Notes: generated by a model not told the origin, from the sequence alone. Positions 17,376-26,129 are shown, counted from the first letter of the stretch. The stretch: 64,000 nt of DNA from Diplocloster modestus (GCF_019042245.1 NZ_JAHQCX010000004.1:186001-250000); one strand, 5' to 3'. Translations and numbers: made by a program.

Positions 17376-18707
17376 ATGATAACTGTTATCATTATAATTT
17401 CATTTATTTTGCTGGCGCTCATCCTCATCCTGGGGATCGTGTGGCTGATACGGACCAGGCACTTCCGTCCCAATCCCGACAAAGCCCAGCAGCAAAATGC
17501 GTTAAACAACGATCTGAAAGATTCCGGGTTTGCCTATCATCTCATGGACGACTACTTTTACTCACGGATGGACTGCTGGCAGCGGGAAGTGGGATACTGC
17601 CGGTTGTATGATGAAGGCGCGCCCTTTTTTAATATGATTTTCGATGCAGAACCGATCACATTTTCTTACGGCGGAAAGCGATGGCTGATAGAGCTGTGGA
17701 AAGGCCAATATGGTATCACCACAGGCGCAGAAATCGGAATATACAATACCACTCTTGAGGACCTGGACACCGACCGTTTCCGGGGTACTTTTTATGAAAA
17801 CATCCAGGACAGCGAATTTCTGCCTCTCTCCTTCGTCCTGCGCAGGAAAGGGCGGGTCCTGTTGCGAAGGGAGGCCACGCACTGGTGGCTGACAGCCTTT
17901 AAACTGGGAACATTTTCTAAGCTGCGTACGCTGACTATGGACGCTTCGATCAGTTTCCCCGATGCTAAAATGTGTGCCGCGTTTGTCGGAGGCCTCATCG
18001 AAACCGGCTACCGGAGGAGGGAATACAAGGTTAAGGGAAACCGGGTGGATATCCGGTTTACCAAGCCCCATTCGGATCAGCCCGCCTCCCGGAATAAACT
18101 CCAGGCCAGTATCGTACAAAAAGTAAATAAAAGCAATTGCAGATTATACAAAAAAGCAACCGCAAGATACAGCGACACGCTGGATAAGCTGGAGTATCTG
18201 AAAAACGCCATGCCGGAAGTCTATGAGCTGTTTGTGAAATCGCTCTATGCCAAAGGAGTTTATGCGGCATTCGATTGGATCCGGGATATCATCTATCCTC
18301 ATCATCCCGTGCCGCCGGTACCGTCTAAACCGCCGTACCCGCCGGTACCTCCGTGCCCGCCTAAGCCGCCGTGTCCGCCGATGCCGCCATGTCCGCTTGA
18401 ACCTCTGTGTCCGCCGGTGTCAGCCTGCCTGCCTCTGCTTGCCTGTCCGCCCAAACCGTCGTGCCCGGCTAGGCCTTCCTGTCCGGCTGTGTCTTCCTTC
18501 CCGGATGTGTCATCGTGTCCCACCAGGCCTGTGAATTCGTTGGAACAGGATTATTCCGCAGAATTCCGGTGCGGGCGGAGTCATTCTGATCTTTGTCACT
18601 CCGGCGATCAGGCTTTCCATTATGCATCGGAATACGCTCATGAGGATCATGTCCGCGAAATCTTAACGGCAGGTCCGCAGGACGCTGAAAAAACTGATAT
18701 AGAATAG
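17376..18707 (+). CDS. DUF4474 domain protein with Cys/Pro-rich tail
   Basis: The 443-residue protein starts at ATG 17376 behind TTAGGAG. It has one N-terminal membrane helix (residues 2-25) and then a DUF4474-like region (SGFAYHLMDDYFYSRMDCWQ, KRWLIELWKGQYGITTGAEI). DUF4474 has no known function. The stretch at about residues 309-386 is built of short Pro-Pro/Cys units (PPCPPKPPCPP and variants), and the last 50 residues are hydrophilic. The tail is not part of the domain and is most likely a cysteine-bearing spacer. A perfect 8-bp inverted repeat (ATGATAAC / GTTATCAT, 17376-17392) begins at the start codon. The gene stands alone between two minus-strand blocks. Confidence 0.75.
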   Translation: MITVIIIISFILLALILILGIVWLIRTRHFRPNPDKAQQQNALNNDLKDSGFAYHLMDDYFYSRMDCWQREVGYCRLYDEGAPFFNMIFDAEPITFSYGGKRWLIELWKGQYGITTGAEIGIYNTTLEDLDTDRFRGTFYENIQDSEFLPLSFVLRRKGRVLLRREATHWWLTAFKLGTFSKLRTLTMDASISFPDAKMCAAFVGGLIETGYRRREYKVKGNRVDIRFTKPHSDQPASRNKLQASIVQKVNKSNCRLYKKATARYSDTLDKLEYLKNAMPEVYELFVKSLYAKGVYAAFDWIRDIIYPHHPVPPVPSKPPYPPVPPCPPKPPCPPMPPCPLEPLCPPVSACLPLLACPPKPSCPARPSCPAVSSFPDVSSCPTRPVNSLEQDYSAEFRCGRSHSDLCHSGDQAFHYASEYAHEDHVREILTAGPQDAEKTDIE

Positions 18708-18717
18708 AAAGTATGAT

Positions 18718-18757
18718 ATAGGGGAGGTGTGATTTTTGTGAATCACACCTCCCCTAT
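18718..18757. terminator. 17-bp perfect hairpin between convergent genes
   Basis: ATAGGGGAGGTGTGATT (18718-18734) pairs perfectly with 18741-18757 around a 6-nt loop. It lies 10 bp after the DUF4474 stop and between convergent genes, the place for a shared terminator, but neither side has a U tract. It may act as an mRNA end stabiliser after processing. Confidence 0.5.
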
Positions 18758-18861
18758 CTAATAATCCACCATGAATTTGTATAGAATACTCTCTATCGCA
18801 TTTCTGAATCTTCGCTTCGTTCTGCAATACCCCTGAGTTCTGAATTTCTTTTATAATCGGA

Positions 18862-21438
18862 TTAAATATCTTTTACAGAACGTCTTTTTATGTAGATAAT
18901 CAAAACAGAGGCAGCCAGTATGGAGCTAATCATCAGGAACAACAGGATTCCCGCCTCCGAGGTATCTCCCGTTGCCGCTGGTGTATTCTGACTGTCATTG
19001 CCGCTTCCTCCGGCGCCGCCCGAATTATCGGAAGAATTATTGTCTGATCCTTTCCCCTGATCCGGTGTTGGTTCCGGCGTGGAAGGAGGTACCGGTGTCG
19101 GAGAAACCGTGGGTCCCGGTGTAACGTCTGGTTCCTTATCCGTAGTATCTGTAACTTTCAGATGGAAGCTAAAGGATTTACCACTGGCCAGATTGATCTT
19201 CAGATCCGTGTCCTCTGTCAATGTATTCAAATAGTTTATAAGCAGGACAATCCCGTCCGTATCGATTCTATAATCCCTCCCTTCCTCCAGTTTGTCTATA
19301 CTTATGATCACATTTCCATTCAGTTTAAGCGGAATGGTTATTTCTTTATGATCCGAGCCTTTTGAATTTTTATCAAAGGTACCTGATGTATTTGATAACT
19401 CAGCGTCAAACAACCCATTTTTCAGGAAATGATCACTGTGCATTTTCATGGATGCAGGCATACCAGCCATGTAAAAGGCGCTGTTATGGCCGCCGTCCCG
19501 CAAATCGTACCCGTGCTCTTTTCCCACGCTGTCCAAATATTCATGGGTATTGACCGTCCCCCTGTAATCCACCATAGTATCCTGAAGTCCGCAGTCTACA
19601 TAGAAATCATAAGCTTCCAGCTGGCTTTCACTCAAACTCTTCAGGCAGTTCAGGCTTTCCTGATTCAGAGCTCCCATATGGCTCGCCACGGAGGTATACA
19701 ACTCGGGATACAGGGTTCCGATGCACATTGCTCCAAAACCACCCATAGAAATCCCAGTCACACCGCTGAATTTGGCATCACCGAGCGCCCGGTAATTCTT
19801 CAAAATTTCCGACCGGATTTCCGAGGTTACATGTGTCCTCCAGGGACCGGTAGAGTCATGATTTGACGGATCATAATCCGAATCCCGGTAAAAACTATTT
19901 TTTCCTGAATCCGGCATAACTACGATCATCTCTGTCACCACTCCGCTTGCAATCTGCTGATCCATAAACGCACCGATTTGGTCTACATTGATGAAAGAGC
20001 TGCTGCTGGAATTAATTCCGTGAAGAAGATAAACCACCGGGTAGTTCCGATTATCATTTTCATAATAACTGGGGGGCAGATATATCCCATACTTCAGGGT
20101 CTGGTTAAAGAGCGCGGATTCATAGGAGACCGCATAACATCTGCTCCAGTTGCCGTATTCCAATATCTTGCCGCCGTCATCCGCATAACAGATTTCAACT
20201 GTGTCTGAAAAAATGACCGTCTGAGCGCCGCTGTTTCTGTCATTCCCTGTTATTGTTCGATTTGCGGAATACCAATACCGTCCCTGGTCATCTTTATAGG
20301 CTCCCGCATTCTCATCCTGTACGTTTATATTTTCGTAGGGCGACAGCATGTCCTGAATTTCTTTCAGCCTTTCTTCCTTTGTATGACCATCATTTTTATA
20401 ATCACCGGAAATAGTTGCCGCATACGCGTTCATATCGCCGGCGTTCATGGCGTTTATCTGGCTTTGCACGACGGCATCCAGTTCTGCCGATGTGACCGGA
20501 TCGGCGGGAAGGCCTTTTACCGCACGCACTGCCAGCTCATTCCCACAGATTGCGTAGGGATTGCCGCTGTAGAATCCCCCGTTTCCATTATTGTTATATA
20601 CGCGGATGCATATCTCATTTTTCCCGCCCAGATTCAGGCATTTGGTCGGAATCTTATATTCCCTGTTAACTTCCCAGTATGATTTTTCAAATTTTACCTG
20701 TTCTTCTTTATTGGCGTTACTATAGTCAAAGCCGCCATTTGCAGGAAACTGATTTGTTTTATTACCATTGCCGTCTACAAATCCGCTGGAAGCTACCAGC
20801 TGTCCGTTAATATAGATTACATCCATATCGTCAATGATACCCATCAGCAGTGTAACCTCATTATCCGATGTGAAATCCGCCGGCAAATCGAAGTTTCTGC
20901 ATACCCATGCTTCCGACCAGGAAGGGAACATAGCCGTATCAGGCGCAGAGGCCGTCAGGGGAGCAGGGGCGGAGGCGGAAGCCGCTCTTCCTAATACCGC
21001 CTGTGACAGAGATGGTTCCGGCTCTGATTCCGGGACGTTCGTCGGTTCCGGCTCTGCTGTGGCATCCGGGATTGCCGTCGTTCCCGGTTCTGCTATGGTT
21101 TCCGGGACTGCCGTCGGTTCCGGTTCTGCTGCGGTTTCCAGAACTGCTGCCGGAGCGGTATTTGCTGTGGTTTCCGGGACTGTCGACGGCTCAAGCTCTG
21201 GATTTACTGTGGTTTCCGGTGCTACCGCCGGCTCAAGATTTGCCGTAGTTTCCGGGGTTACTGTTGGTCTGGGATCTGATGTAGTTTCCGGGGCTGCCGC
21301 CGGCTCCTTATTTGGTGTAGCTGTAGGCCCATCTGTTAACTCAGGCTCCGGGTCAGATACTGGCTCAGCCGTTTTTGCCGTATTTGCTCTGGCCATTATT
21401 TTGACTGGCCGGCGCTGCAATGCACTTTGTAACAACAT
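18862..21438 (-). CDS. Cell-surface esterase, 5' end apparently lost
   Basis: The frame codes 858 residues: a Pro/Glu/Thr-rich repeat region (about 20-165, units like VPETTANTAPAA), a beta-sandwich (WVCRNFDLPADF to ELAVRAVKG), an NTF2-like part (QINAMNAGDMNAYAATIS), a D-type esterase alpha/beta-hydrolase domain (YPVVYLLHGINSSSSSF; nucleophile Ser in GISMGGFGA; late His in GGHNS), and a C-terminal PAATGD sorting-like motif, membrane helix and KRR tail. A wall-anchored protein needs a signal peptide, yet the N-terminus is MLLQSALQRRPVKIMARAN, encoded by a 90-bp repeat also present at 22775-22864. The original 5' end was probably replaced, so export is doubtful. Substrate may be an acetyl or feruloyl ester on plant sugars. 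Confidence 0.75.
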   Translation of the reverse strand: MLLQSALQRRPVKIMARANTAKTAEPVSDPEPELTDGPTATPNKEPAAAPETTSDPRPTVTPETTANLEPAVAPETTVNPELEPSTVPETTANTAPAAVLETAAEPEPTAVPETIAEPGTTAIPDATAEPEPTNVPESEPEPSLSQAVLGRAASASAPAPLTASAPDTAMFPSWSEAWVCRNFDLPADFTSDNEVTLLMGIIDDMDVIYINGQLVASSGFVDGNGNKTNQFPANGGFDYSNANKEEQVKFEKSYWEVNREYKIPTKCLNLGGKNEICIRVYNNNGNGGFYSGNPYAICGNELAVRAVKGLPADPVTSAELDAVVQSQINAMNAGDMNAYAATISGDYKNDGHTKEERLKEIQDMLSPYENINVQDENAGAYKDDQGRYWYSANRTITGNDRNSGAQTVIFSDTVEICYADDGGKILEYGNWSRCYAVSYESALFNQTLKYGIYLPPSYYENDNRNYPVVYLLHGINSSSSSFINVDQIGAFMDQQIASGVVTEMIVVMPDSGKNSFYRDSDYDPSNHDSTGPWRTHVTSEIRSEILKNYRALGDAKFSGVTGISMGGFGAMCIGTLYPELYTSVASHMGALNQESLNCLKSLSESQLEAYDFYVDCGLQDTMVDYRGTVNTHEYLDSVGKEHGYDLRDGGHNSAFYMAGMPASMKMHSDHFLKNGLFDAELSNTSGTFDKNSKGSDHKEITIPLKLNGNVIISIDKLEEGRDYRIDTDGIVLLINYLNTLTEDTDLKINLASGKSFSFHLKVTDTTDKEPDVTPGPTVSPTPVPPSTPEPTPDQGKGSDNNSSDNSGGAGGSGNDSQNTPAATGDTSEAGILLFLMISSILAASVLIIYIKRRSVKDI

Positions 21439-21478
21439 CCATATTTTGTTGCTTCCTCTTATGGCAATCCTGTGTAAT
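21389..21478. repeat. 90-bp direct repeat, copy 1 (inside esterase 5' end)
   Basis: This segment matches 22775-22864 at 83 of 90 positions by eye, in the same orientation. It covers the first codons of the esterase frame and its upstream region. The two copies bracket the frameshifted Rpn-like gene. Confidence 0.85.
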
Positions 21479-21577
21479 ATCCCAACCCTGGGAAGAAATT
21501 TGTGTATCTACGGGAGTTTATCCGATATTCGGGTTGATCCTCCTGCAGGGAGACATCCTTTATTTTTCGTTCTCACA

Positions 21578-22455
21578 TTACTCTATGCGCTCAAGAAATT
21601 CTTCGATGCTGTCCGCTCTCGCTGCCAACTTTAACCAGGCAGATAAAATACTTACATCCTTCTGAGAAGTAACGCGTATGCGAAGCTGTTCCGGCACTTG
21701 CCCTAACTCTCCCAAAAGTTCCAAAACATCATCTGCTTTCCCTTGTTCTATCCCCAAATTTTCGCGTTCTTTCAACTCATCCGCAAATAATTCCCGTAAT
21801 GCTTCACACATTTTTCTGCCCTCCTGATATTTTTTCCAGTTCGCCCGTACGATCAGATCCATCGCAGCCGCGTACAACGGGTTCTTTTCCATTCCTTTAT
21901 ATGCCTTGGCCAACGGTTCAATATCCGCTTTCAGCTCCAGGTCATTTCGCAGACGGCCCAGCCAGACATTCTCTTCTTTTGACAACTCTCCGATTATAAG
22001 AATCTGTATCGGGAACAAAAAACCTGAAACATAATAGATCCCCGGATACGGCCTATCTACTTCTGCATGATAAAAGTCTTGTAAATACAAAGCAGCTTTC
22101 TTGGATAATGGTACCCAGCCAGTGTTATGGTTAATTCCTCCGGTGGAATCTCCATCTCATGTTCTGTGTTGGCTTGATAAATACAGGTATATCCGTTTAC
22201 TTTAAAAAAACTGTTGATACTAATATAGTCTTCCGGCCCTTTATATTCTACAAAATTATACCGGCGAAAGATCCTGCCGATACTTTTCTCAATCCGGAAG
22301 CCGGGTTCCTTTTTTATAATCAACGTATCGATCTGAAGCGGTTTACTCGAGAGGTTATATTCCCGCTCAAATTGAAGGAAATCTTCTCCATTAGATAGTT
22401 CAATCTGCAGGGCCGCCTGGAATGCCGGATGCCATTGCAATATCCTTTTTCCCAT
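21578..22455 (-). pseudogene. Rpn/PD-(D/E)XK family nuclease-like gene, frameshifted
   Basis: Two overlapping frames form one gene. The first (22057-22455, MGKRILQWHPAFQAALQIEL) carries the conserved N-terminal half ending AGYHYPRKLL; the second (21578-22090) continues with YLQDFYHAEVDRPYPGIYY and a Glu/Lys-rich end. The junction is near 22085, where one missing base in the codons for KLL-LYLQDF would restore one frame of about 290 residues. This group is common in many copies in Lachnospiraceae and related to the Rpn/transposase_31 recombination-promoting nucleases, often misnamed. It lies between the two 90-bp direct repeats. A sequencing error would look the same. Confidence 0.75.
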
Positions 22456-22566
22456 ATATATTTCTCCTATCTATTATAATAGAATTTATCCGGTTCTTCA
22501 ATGGTCATTCCATAAGCATTCCTCCGCTTCTTCGATCTTCTTATTGTGTTATCGCGCTGAATCTTC

Positions 22567-22622
22567 GGCCGATTCGGCCATTAATGTGCTGTGCAGCACT
22601 TAAGAGTGTCACATATGTGACA
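22567..22622. promoter_or_regulatory. Three palindromes in a row upstream of the Rpn-like gene
   Basis: GGCCGATTCGGCC (22567-22579), GTGCTGTGCAGCAC (22586-22599) and the perfect 16-bp palindrome TGTCACATATGTGACA (22607-22622) follow each other 110-170 bp before the Rpn-like start. The last looks like a protein-binding site; no regulator can be named. Confidence 0.4.
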
Positions 22623-22774
22623 AATAGAATCCTTCTGCGGTTTAGACCCGCAAAGATCTGTGACGATCTGAGTTTTATTATACATAATTTACATATATTC
22701 TGCAATATTCAGATATATTAAAAATGGTACTGAAAAGCGCAAAAAAATGCTGTTACAAATTGAATTCCAGTGTC

Positions 22775-22864
22775 CTGGCCATTATTCTGACCGGCCGGCA
22801 CCGCAACGCACTTTGTAACAACATCCATATTTTGTTTCTTCCTCTTACGGCAATCCTGTGTAAT
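22775..22864. repeat. 90-bp direct repeat, copy 2 (after the 142-residue gene)
   Basis: Second copy of the repeat at 21389-21478, with 7 differences. Here it lies directly 3' of the 142-residue gene and codes nothing evident. A 9-bp hairpin (AATCCTGTG...CACAGGATT, 22851-22876 region) overlaps its right end and the gene's stop and may act as that gene's terminator. Confidence 0.85.
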
Positions 22865-22875
22865 CATCCACAGGA

Positions 22876-23304
22876 TTACAGAAATTTCTTCATCTCATCC
22901 ACATTTGCCTGTTCCGTCTTAATATGCTTTTCCGCCAGTTTTTTTACGTCCTGGTCAGAGTCATCGTAATCATGCACGCTCTTTGTCATGTTCGTAATCC
23001 CCATGGTGCTGCCCTGGATCATAAGCTCCGCGATTTTGGAGGCAGAGTTATCCATCATCGTCTTCGCACTGGATGAGACGTAAGACATCATTTTCGCCAT
23101 GGGATTCGCACTCGTGGGTTCCTGGTTTCTCTCGTGCAGCATTTTATCCGCCGTATCGTAGGTTTTCTGATACTCCGACAGCTGCCTGGTCAGCACCTGG
23201 CTTAAATTGGAATCCTCCGTCTGCTTGAGTATATGCATGATACCATCCCGTCCCATTTCCGCATTTTCACAGATATCACGCAGCAAGTCTACATCATTGA
23301 TCAT
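22876..23304 (-). CDS. Conserved unknown, 142 residues, helical
   Basis: ATG 23304 follows a GGAGGG site by 7 nt. The sequence (MINDVDLLRDICENAEMGRDGI, then repeated amphipathic helices, ending KTEQANVDEMKKFL) is predicted almost fully alpha-helical, with no signal peptide or membrane segment, like a small four-helix bundle of ferritin-like fold. I do not recognise a named family with certainty. It faces the M15 peptidase gene across a 203-bp divergent spacer. Confidence 0.7.
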   Translation of the reverse strand: MINDVDLLRDICENAEMGRDGIMHILKQTEDSNLSQVLTRQLSEYQKTYDTADKMLHERNQEPTSANPMAKMMSYVSSSAKTMMDNSASKIAELMIQGSTMGITNMTKSVHDYDDSDQDVKKLAEKHIKTEQANVDEMKKFL

Positions 23305-23444
23305 TTTATCCCTCCAGCGGCACATTCATTATGCCATTCTTATACAGGAAAAAAGTTTACCTCTTTTCCCAATCATTATCTTTCGGTTAGTTTTGGCAAT
23401 ATCCTGTGAAATTATGCGAATGCAGACAACAACTTTTTATTACT

Positions 23445-23474
23445 TTCACTTTTTGTCCGCAGTTGGAATATAAT
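23445..23474 (+). promoter_or_regulatory. Promoter of the M15 peptidase gene
   Basis: TATAAT (23469-23474) with TTCACT (23445-23450) 18 bp upstream, 33 bp before the ATG. The -35 match is moderate. Confidence 0.5.
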
Positions 23475-23507
23475 AGATTACATCATAGTGAGCAAAGGAT
23501 TTTGTAT

Positions 23508-24326
23508 ATGAAACCTTATATCAAATATTTATTTATCACCGTGCTGGCCGCCGGTTGTTTCTATCTGGACCAGCAGGATTACCAGGCTAGCGATCAGGCT
23601 CCGGCTGCGGATCAGACTCATCAAACGCCGGCTGACAGTAAGACCGGGGACTCGGATGCGGCCGCGTCACAGGCTGCCGCCCCTTCTTTGGATTCGCTCT
23701 CCATACCGGCTGATAACAGCGGAGCCGTTTCGGATACGGACTGCATCACCTATGCACCTGGCTTTACATATGAACCAATCCCCCAGTCTGTCATCCGGCG
23801 TATCACCGGCTGTTCTTACCCGGAAGACTGCCCGCTCCCTTATTCTGAGCTGCGCTATCTGAATCTGATGTACGTGGACTATTCCGGCGGGACGCAGCAG
23901 GGGGAATTGATCTGTAACAAAGCCATCGCCCAGGATCTGATTGAAATCTTCTATGAACTGTACCAGGCCGGCTATCCTTTGGCTACAGTATCCCTCATTG
24001 ATGACTATGGCGCGGACGATGAGGCTTCCATGCAGGCGAACAACACTTCCTGCTTTAATTACCGCAAAATTGCAGGTTCCGACAAGTTGTCTAACCACAG
24101 CCACGGATTGGCGGTGGACATCAATCCACTCTATAATCCGTATGTCACGGCGGCAGCAGTTAGTCCTTCCGGCAGCGGGCCCTATGCCGACCGTTCGTCG
24201 GAGTTTATCAGCAAAATCGATCATGAGGATCTCGCTTACCGCCTGTTTACGGAACATGGGTTTATCTGGGGCGGCGACTGGGTCAGCCGAAAAGATTACC
24301 AGCATTTTGAGAAATCTGATGATTAG
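23508..24326 (+). CDS. M15 family peptidase (D-alanyl-D-alanine carboxypeptidase type)
   Basis: The 273-residue protein starts at ATG 23508 behind AAAGGA; a longer frame from 23406 has no site. A hydrophobic N-terminus (YIKYLFITVLAAGCFYL; LAAGC could be a lipobox) is followed by an Ala/Gln/Asp-rich linker and a VanY-like domain. Zinc ligands are visible in SNHSHGLAVDIN (His and Asp) and KDYQHFEK (His). Such enzymes trim peptidoglycan stem peptides outside the membrane. It converges on the MATE gene with 33 bp between. Confidence 0.85.
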   Translation: MKPYIKYLFITVLAAGCFYLDQQDYQASDQAPAADQTHQTPADSKTGDSDAAASQAAAPSLDSLSIPADNSGAVSDTDCITYAPGFTYEPIPQSVIRRITGCSYPEDCPLPYSELRYLNLMYVDYSGGTQQGELICNKAIAQDLIEIFYELYQAGYPLATVSLIDDYGADDEASMQANNTSCFNYRKIAGSDKLSNHSHGLAVDINPLYNPYVTAAAVSPSGSGPYADRSSEFISKIDHEDLAYRLFTEHGFIWGGDWVSRKDYQHFEKSDD

Positions 24327-24359
24327 TCAGCATCGGAAGCCAGCCTAATGTTGCAGTTT

Positions 24360-25799
24360 TTATATGCTCTCCTCCCCGGATTGTCCGGCTATTTTGGTGT
24401 GATCCTTATCGCTCAACGACCGGTAGGTATAGATGATCGCTATCACTGATATGATAAAGGTCAGAATATCGGACACCGGCATGGAATATAATACGCCGTC
24501 TAATCCGAAAAAATGCGGAAGCAGCAGGGCAAAGCCTACGCCGAATACGACCTCCCGAATCATGGAAAGAGACGTAGATAAGAGGGCTTTTCCCAGGGAC
24601 TGCAGGTAAATAAAGGTGGCTTTATTGATGCACGCGAAGATAAGCATGCACAGATAGATCCGGAAAGCTTTCATAGCGAACTGGGTATAATAGATGCTCT
24701 CATTGGAAGCGCCGAAGATCCGGATCAGCTGCCCCGGCAGGATCTCCGCGATGATAAGAGCCACGGCTCCCACGCATCCCTCGGCGGTCAGGAGATAGGA
24801 AAAGAGCTTTTTCGCCCGATTCTTTCGTCCGGCGCCTATGTTATAGCCCACGATGGGGATACAGCCTGCTGCCATTCCGACCACCACAGATATGACGATC
24901 TGGAAAAACTTCATCACGATTCCCACGACCGCCATCGGGATCTGCGCGTACTGTTCCTGACCGAATATAGGATCTATGGCTCCGTATTTGCGGATCATAT
25001 TGTTAATGGCCGCCATAGCCGCTACCAGGGAAATCTGCGAGAGAAAGCTGCAGATTCCCAGAGGGATGAATTTGGATATCACTTTTGCGTGGAATCGGAA
25101 ACTGCTCTTATCCAATTTTACCGCCTTCAAGTGGCAGAGATACCAGACAGCCAGGATAGCCGTCAGGACCTGCCCGATAACCGTCGCCACCGCGGCCCCC
25201 ATCATGCCCCATTTAAAGATAAATATAAAAATCGGATCCAGAATGATGTTGACAACCGCGCCCGCCAGTGTGGAGACCATGGCGAACCGGGGACTTCCAT
25301 CGGAACGGATAACAGGATTCATGGCCTGCCCAAACATGTAGAAAGGGATTCCAATTGTAATGTAGGTAAAATATTCTTTGGAATAGGTAAAGGTCTCCGC
25401 GTTCACTTTTCCTCCAAAGGCCGTCAGGATCTGGTCCTGGAATAGTAAGTAGAGTGCCGTAATCCCCAAGCTGCTGATCAGGCAGAGCAGGACCGAGTTC
25501 CCAATACTTCTGTGGGCATTCGCCTTATTCTTCGCCCCCAGGCTGATGCTCACGAAGGCACAGCAGCCGTCTCCGATCATAACGGCCACCGCCAGCGCTA
25601 CCACTGTCAGGGGAAATACGACCGTGTTGGCGGCGTTCCCATAGGAGCCCAGGTAATCCGCGTTGGCTATAAAGATCTGGTCAACGATGTTGTACAGAGC
25701 TGCCACCAGCAGTGAGATGATACATGGAATCGCGTATTTGCGCATGAGTGTGCCAAGCTTTTCTTTTTCCAGAAATGCGTTGGCGTTTGATTCGTTCAT
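24360..25799 (-). CDS. MATE family efflux transporter
   Basis: The 479-residue protein has twelve hydrophobic segments in two similar halves and MATE signatures (KYAIPCIISLLVAALYNIVDQ, GMMGAAVATVIGQ, VVGMAAGCIPIVGYNIGA). It is of the MepA-like branch, which exports cationic drugs or metabolites using sodium or proton gradients. AGGAGG precedes ATG 25799. Two terminator-like hairpins and a dyad lie upstream, so expression may be insulated from the CRISPR array or attenuated. Confidence 0.9.
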   Translation of the reverse strand: MNESNANAFLEKEKLGTLMRKYAIPCIISLLVAALYNIVDQIFIANADYLGSYGNAANTVVFPLTVVALAVAVMIGDGCCAFVSISLGAKNKANAHRSIGNSVLLCLISSLGITALYLLFQDQILTAFGGKVNAETFTYSKEYFTYITIGIPFYMFGQAMNPVIRSDGSPRFAMVSTLAGAVVNIILDPIFIFIFKWGMMGAAVATVIGQVLTAILAVWYLCHLKAVKLDKSSFRFHAKVISKFIPLGICSFLSQISLVAAMAAINNMIRKYGAIDPIFGQEQYAQIPMAVVGIVMKFFQIVISVVVGMAAGCIPIVGYNIGAGRKNRAKKLFSYLLTAEGCVGAVALIIAEILPGQLIRIFGASNESIYYTQFAMKAFRIYLCMLIFACINKATFIYLQSLGKALLSTSLSMIREVVFGVGFALLLPHFFGLDGVLYSMPVSDILTFIISVIAIIYTYRSLSDKDHTKIAGQSGEESI

Positions 25800-25833
25800 T
25801 TTGATAAACCTCCTGTTTTACAATTATTAAGAG

Positions 25834-25847
25834 TTTCGTATTCGAAA
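25834..25847. promoter_or_regulatory. Dyad upstream of the MATE gene
   Basis: TTTCG-TATT-CGAAA lies 35 bp before the MATE ATG, where a MarR/TetR-type repressor could bind. No regulator gene is adjacent. Confidence 0.35.
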
Positions 25848-25867
25848 GGCTCTTTGCTGATTGGAAC

Positions 25868-25915
25868 AAAAAAACGCGTGCCGACGAGCTGGTTTTACGC
25901 CGTCTGGCTACACGC
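25868..25915 (-). terminator. Terminator/attenuator upstream of MATE
   Basis: On the minus strand a stem with GCGTG...CACGC ends and an inner CC..CGACG pairing is followed by seven T (25868-25874). It shares the TTTACG loop with the hairpin at 26022-26068. Confidence 0.65.
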
Positions 25916-26021
25916 TTTTCTACTACAGTATATTTATTAATATGTTGTGTGCTGCGGGCTGTTTTTTAAGCTGCCTTTCCTTTGGCCCCGGTCGGTTCCG
26001 CAGGGTCACACAGAAGAAAAT

Positions 26022-26068
26022 AAAAACGTGTGGCGATTAACTGGATTTACGCAGTCATGCCACACGTT
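26022..26068 (-). terminator. Terminator downstream of the CRISPR array
   Basis: A perfect 10-bp stem AACGTGTGGC / GCCACACGTT (26025-26034 with 26059-26068) is followed on the minus strand by five T. It should end the array transcript, whose last repeat is at 26163. Confidence 0.7.
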
Positions 26069-26129
26069 CTTGTTAAAAAATATCATTTTTTTACGGGATT
26101 TGCAAAGGTATTTTTGCACAAAATTTTCC
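26044..26129. repeat. Direct repeat bordering the CRISPR island, left copy
   Basis: Matches 36032-36116 at about 80 percent over 86 bp in the same orientation (shared cores GATTTACGCAGT, GCCACACGTTCTT, GCAAAGGTATTTT). It includes the right half of the terminator at 26022-26068. Confidence 0.75.

Noticed and set aside
18302..18523. Gly/His-rich minus-strand frame (GGHGGLGGHGG type)
   Set aside because: It is the antisense of the Cys/Pro-rich tail of the DUF4474 gene; low-complexity coding on one strand creates it.
20834..21634. Ser/Gly/Val-rich plus-strand frame of 266 codons
   Set aside because: It is the antisense of the Pro/Glu/Thr repeat region of the esterase gene; no start signal.
25981..26023. 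T-box-like sequence (GGAACCGAC) before MATE
   Set aside because: It lacks the full T-box motif and a specifier stem; a chance likeness.
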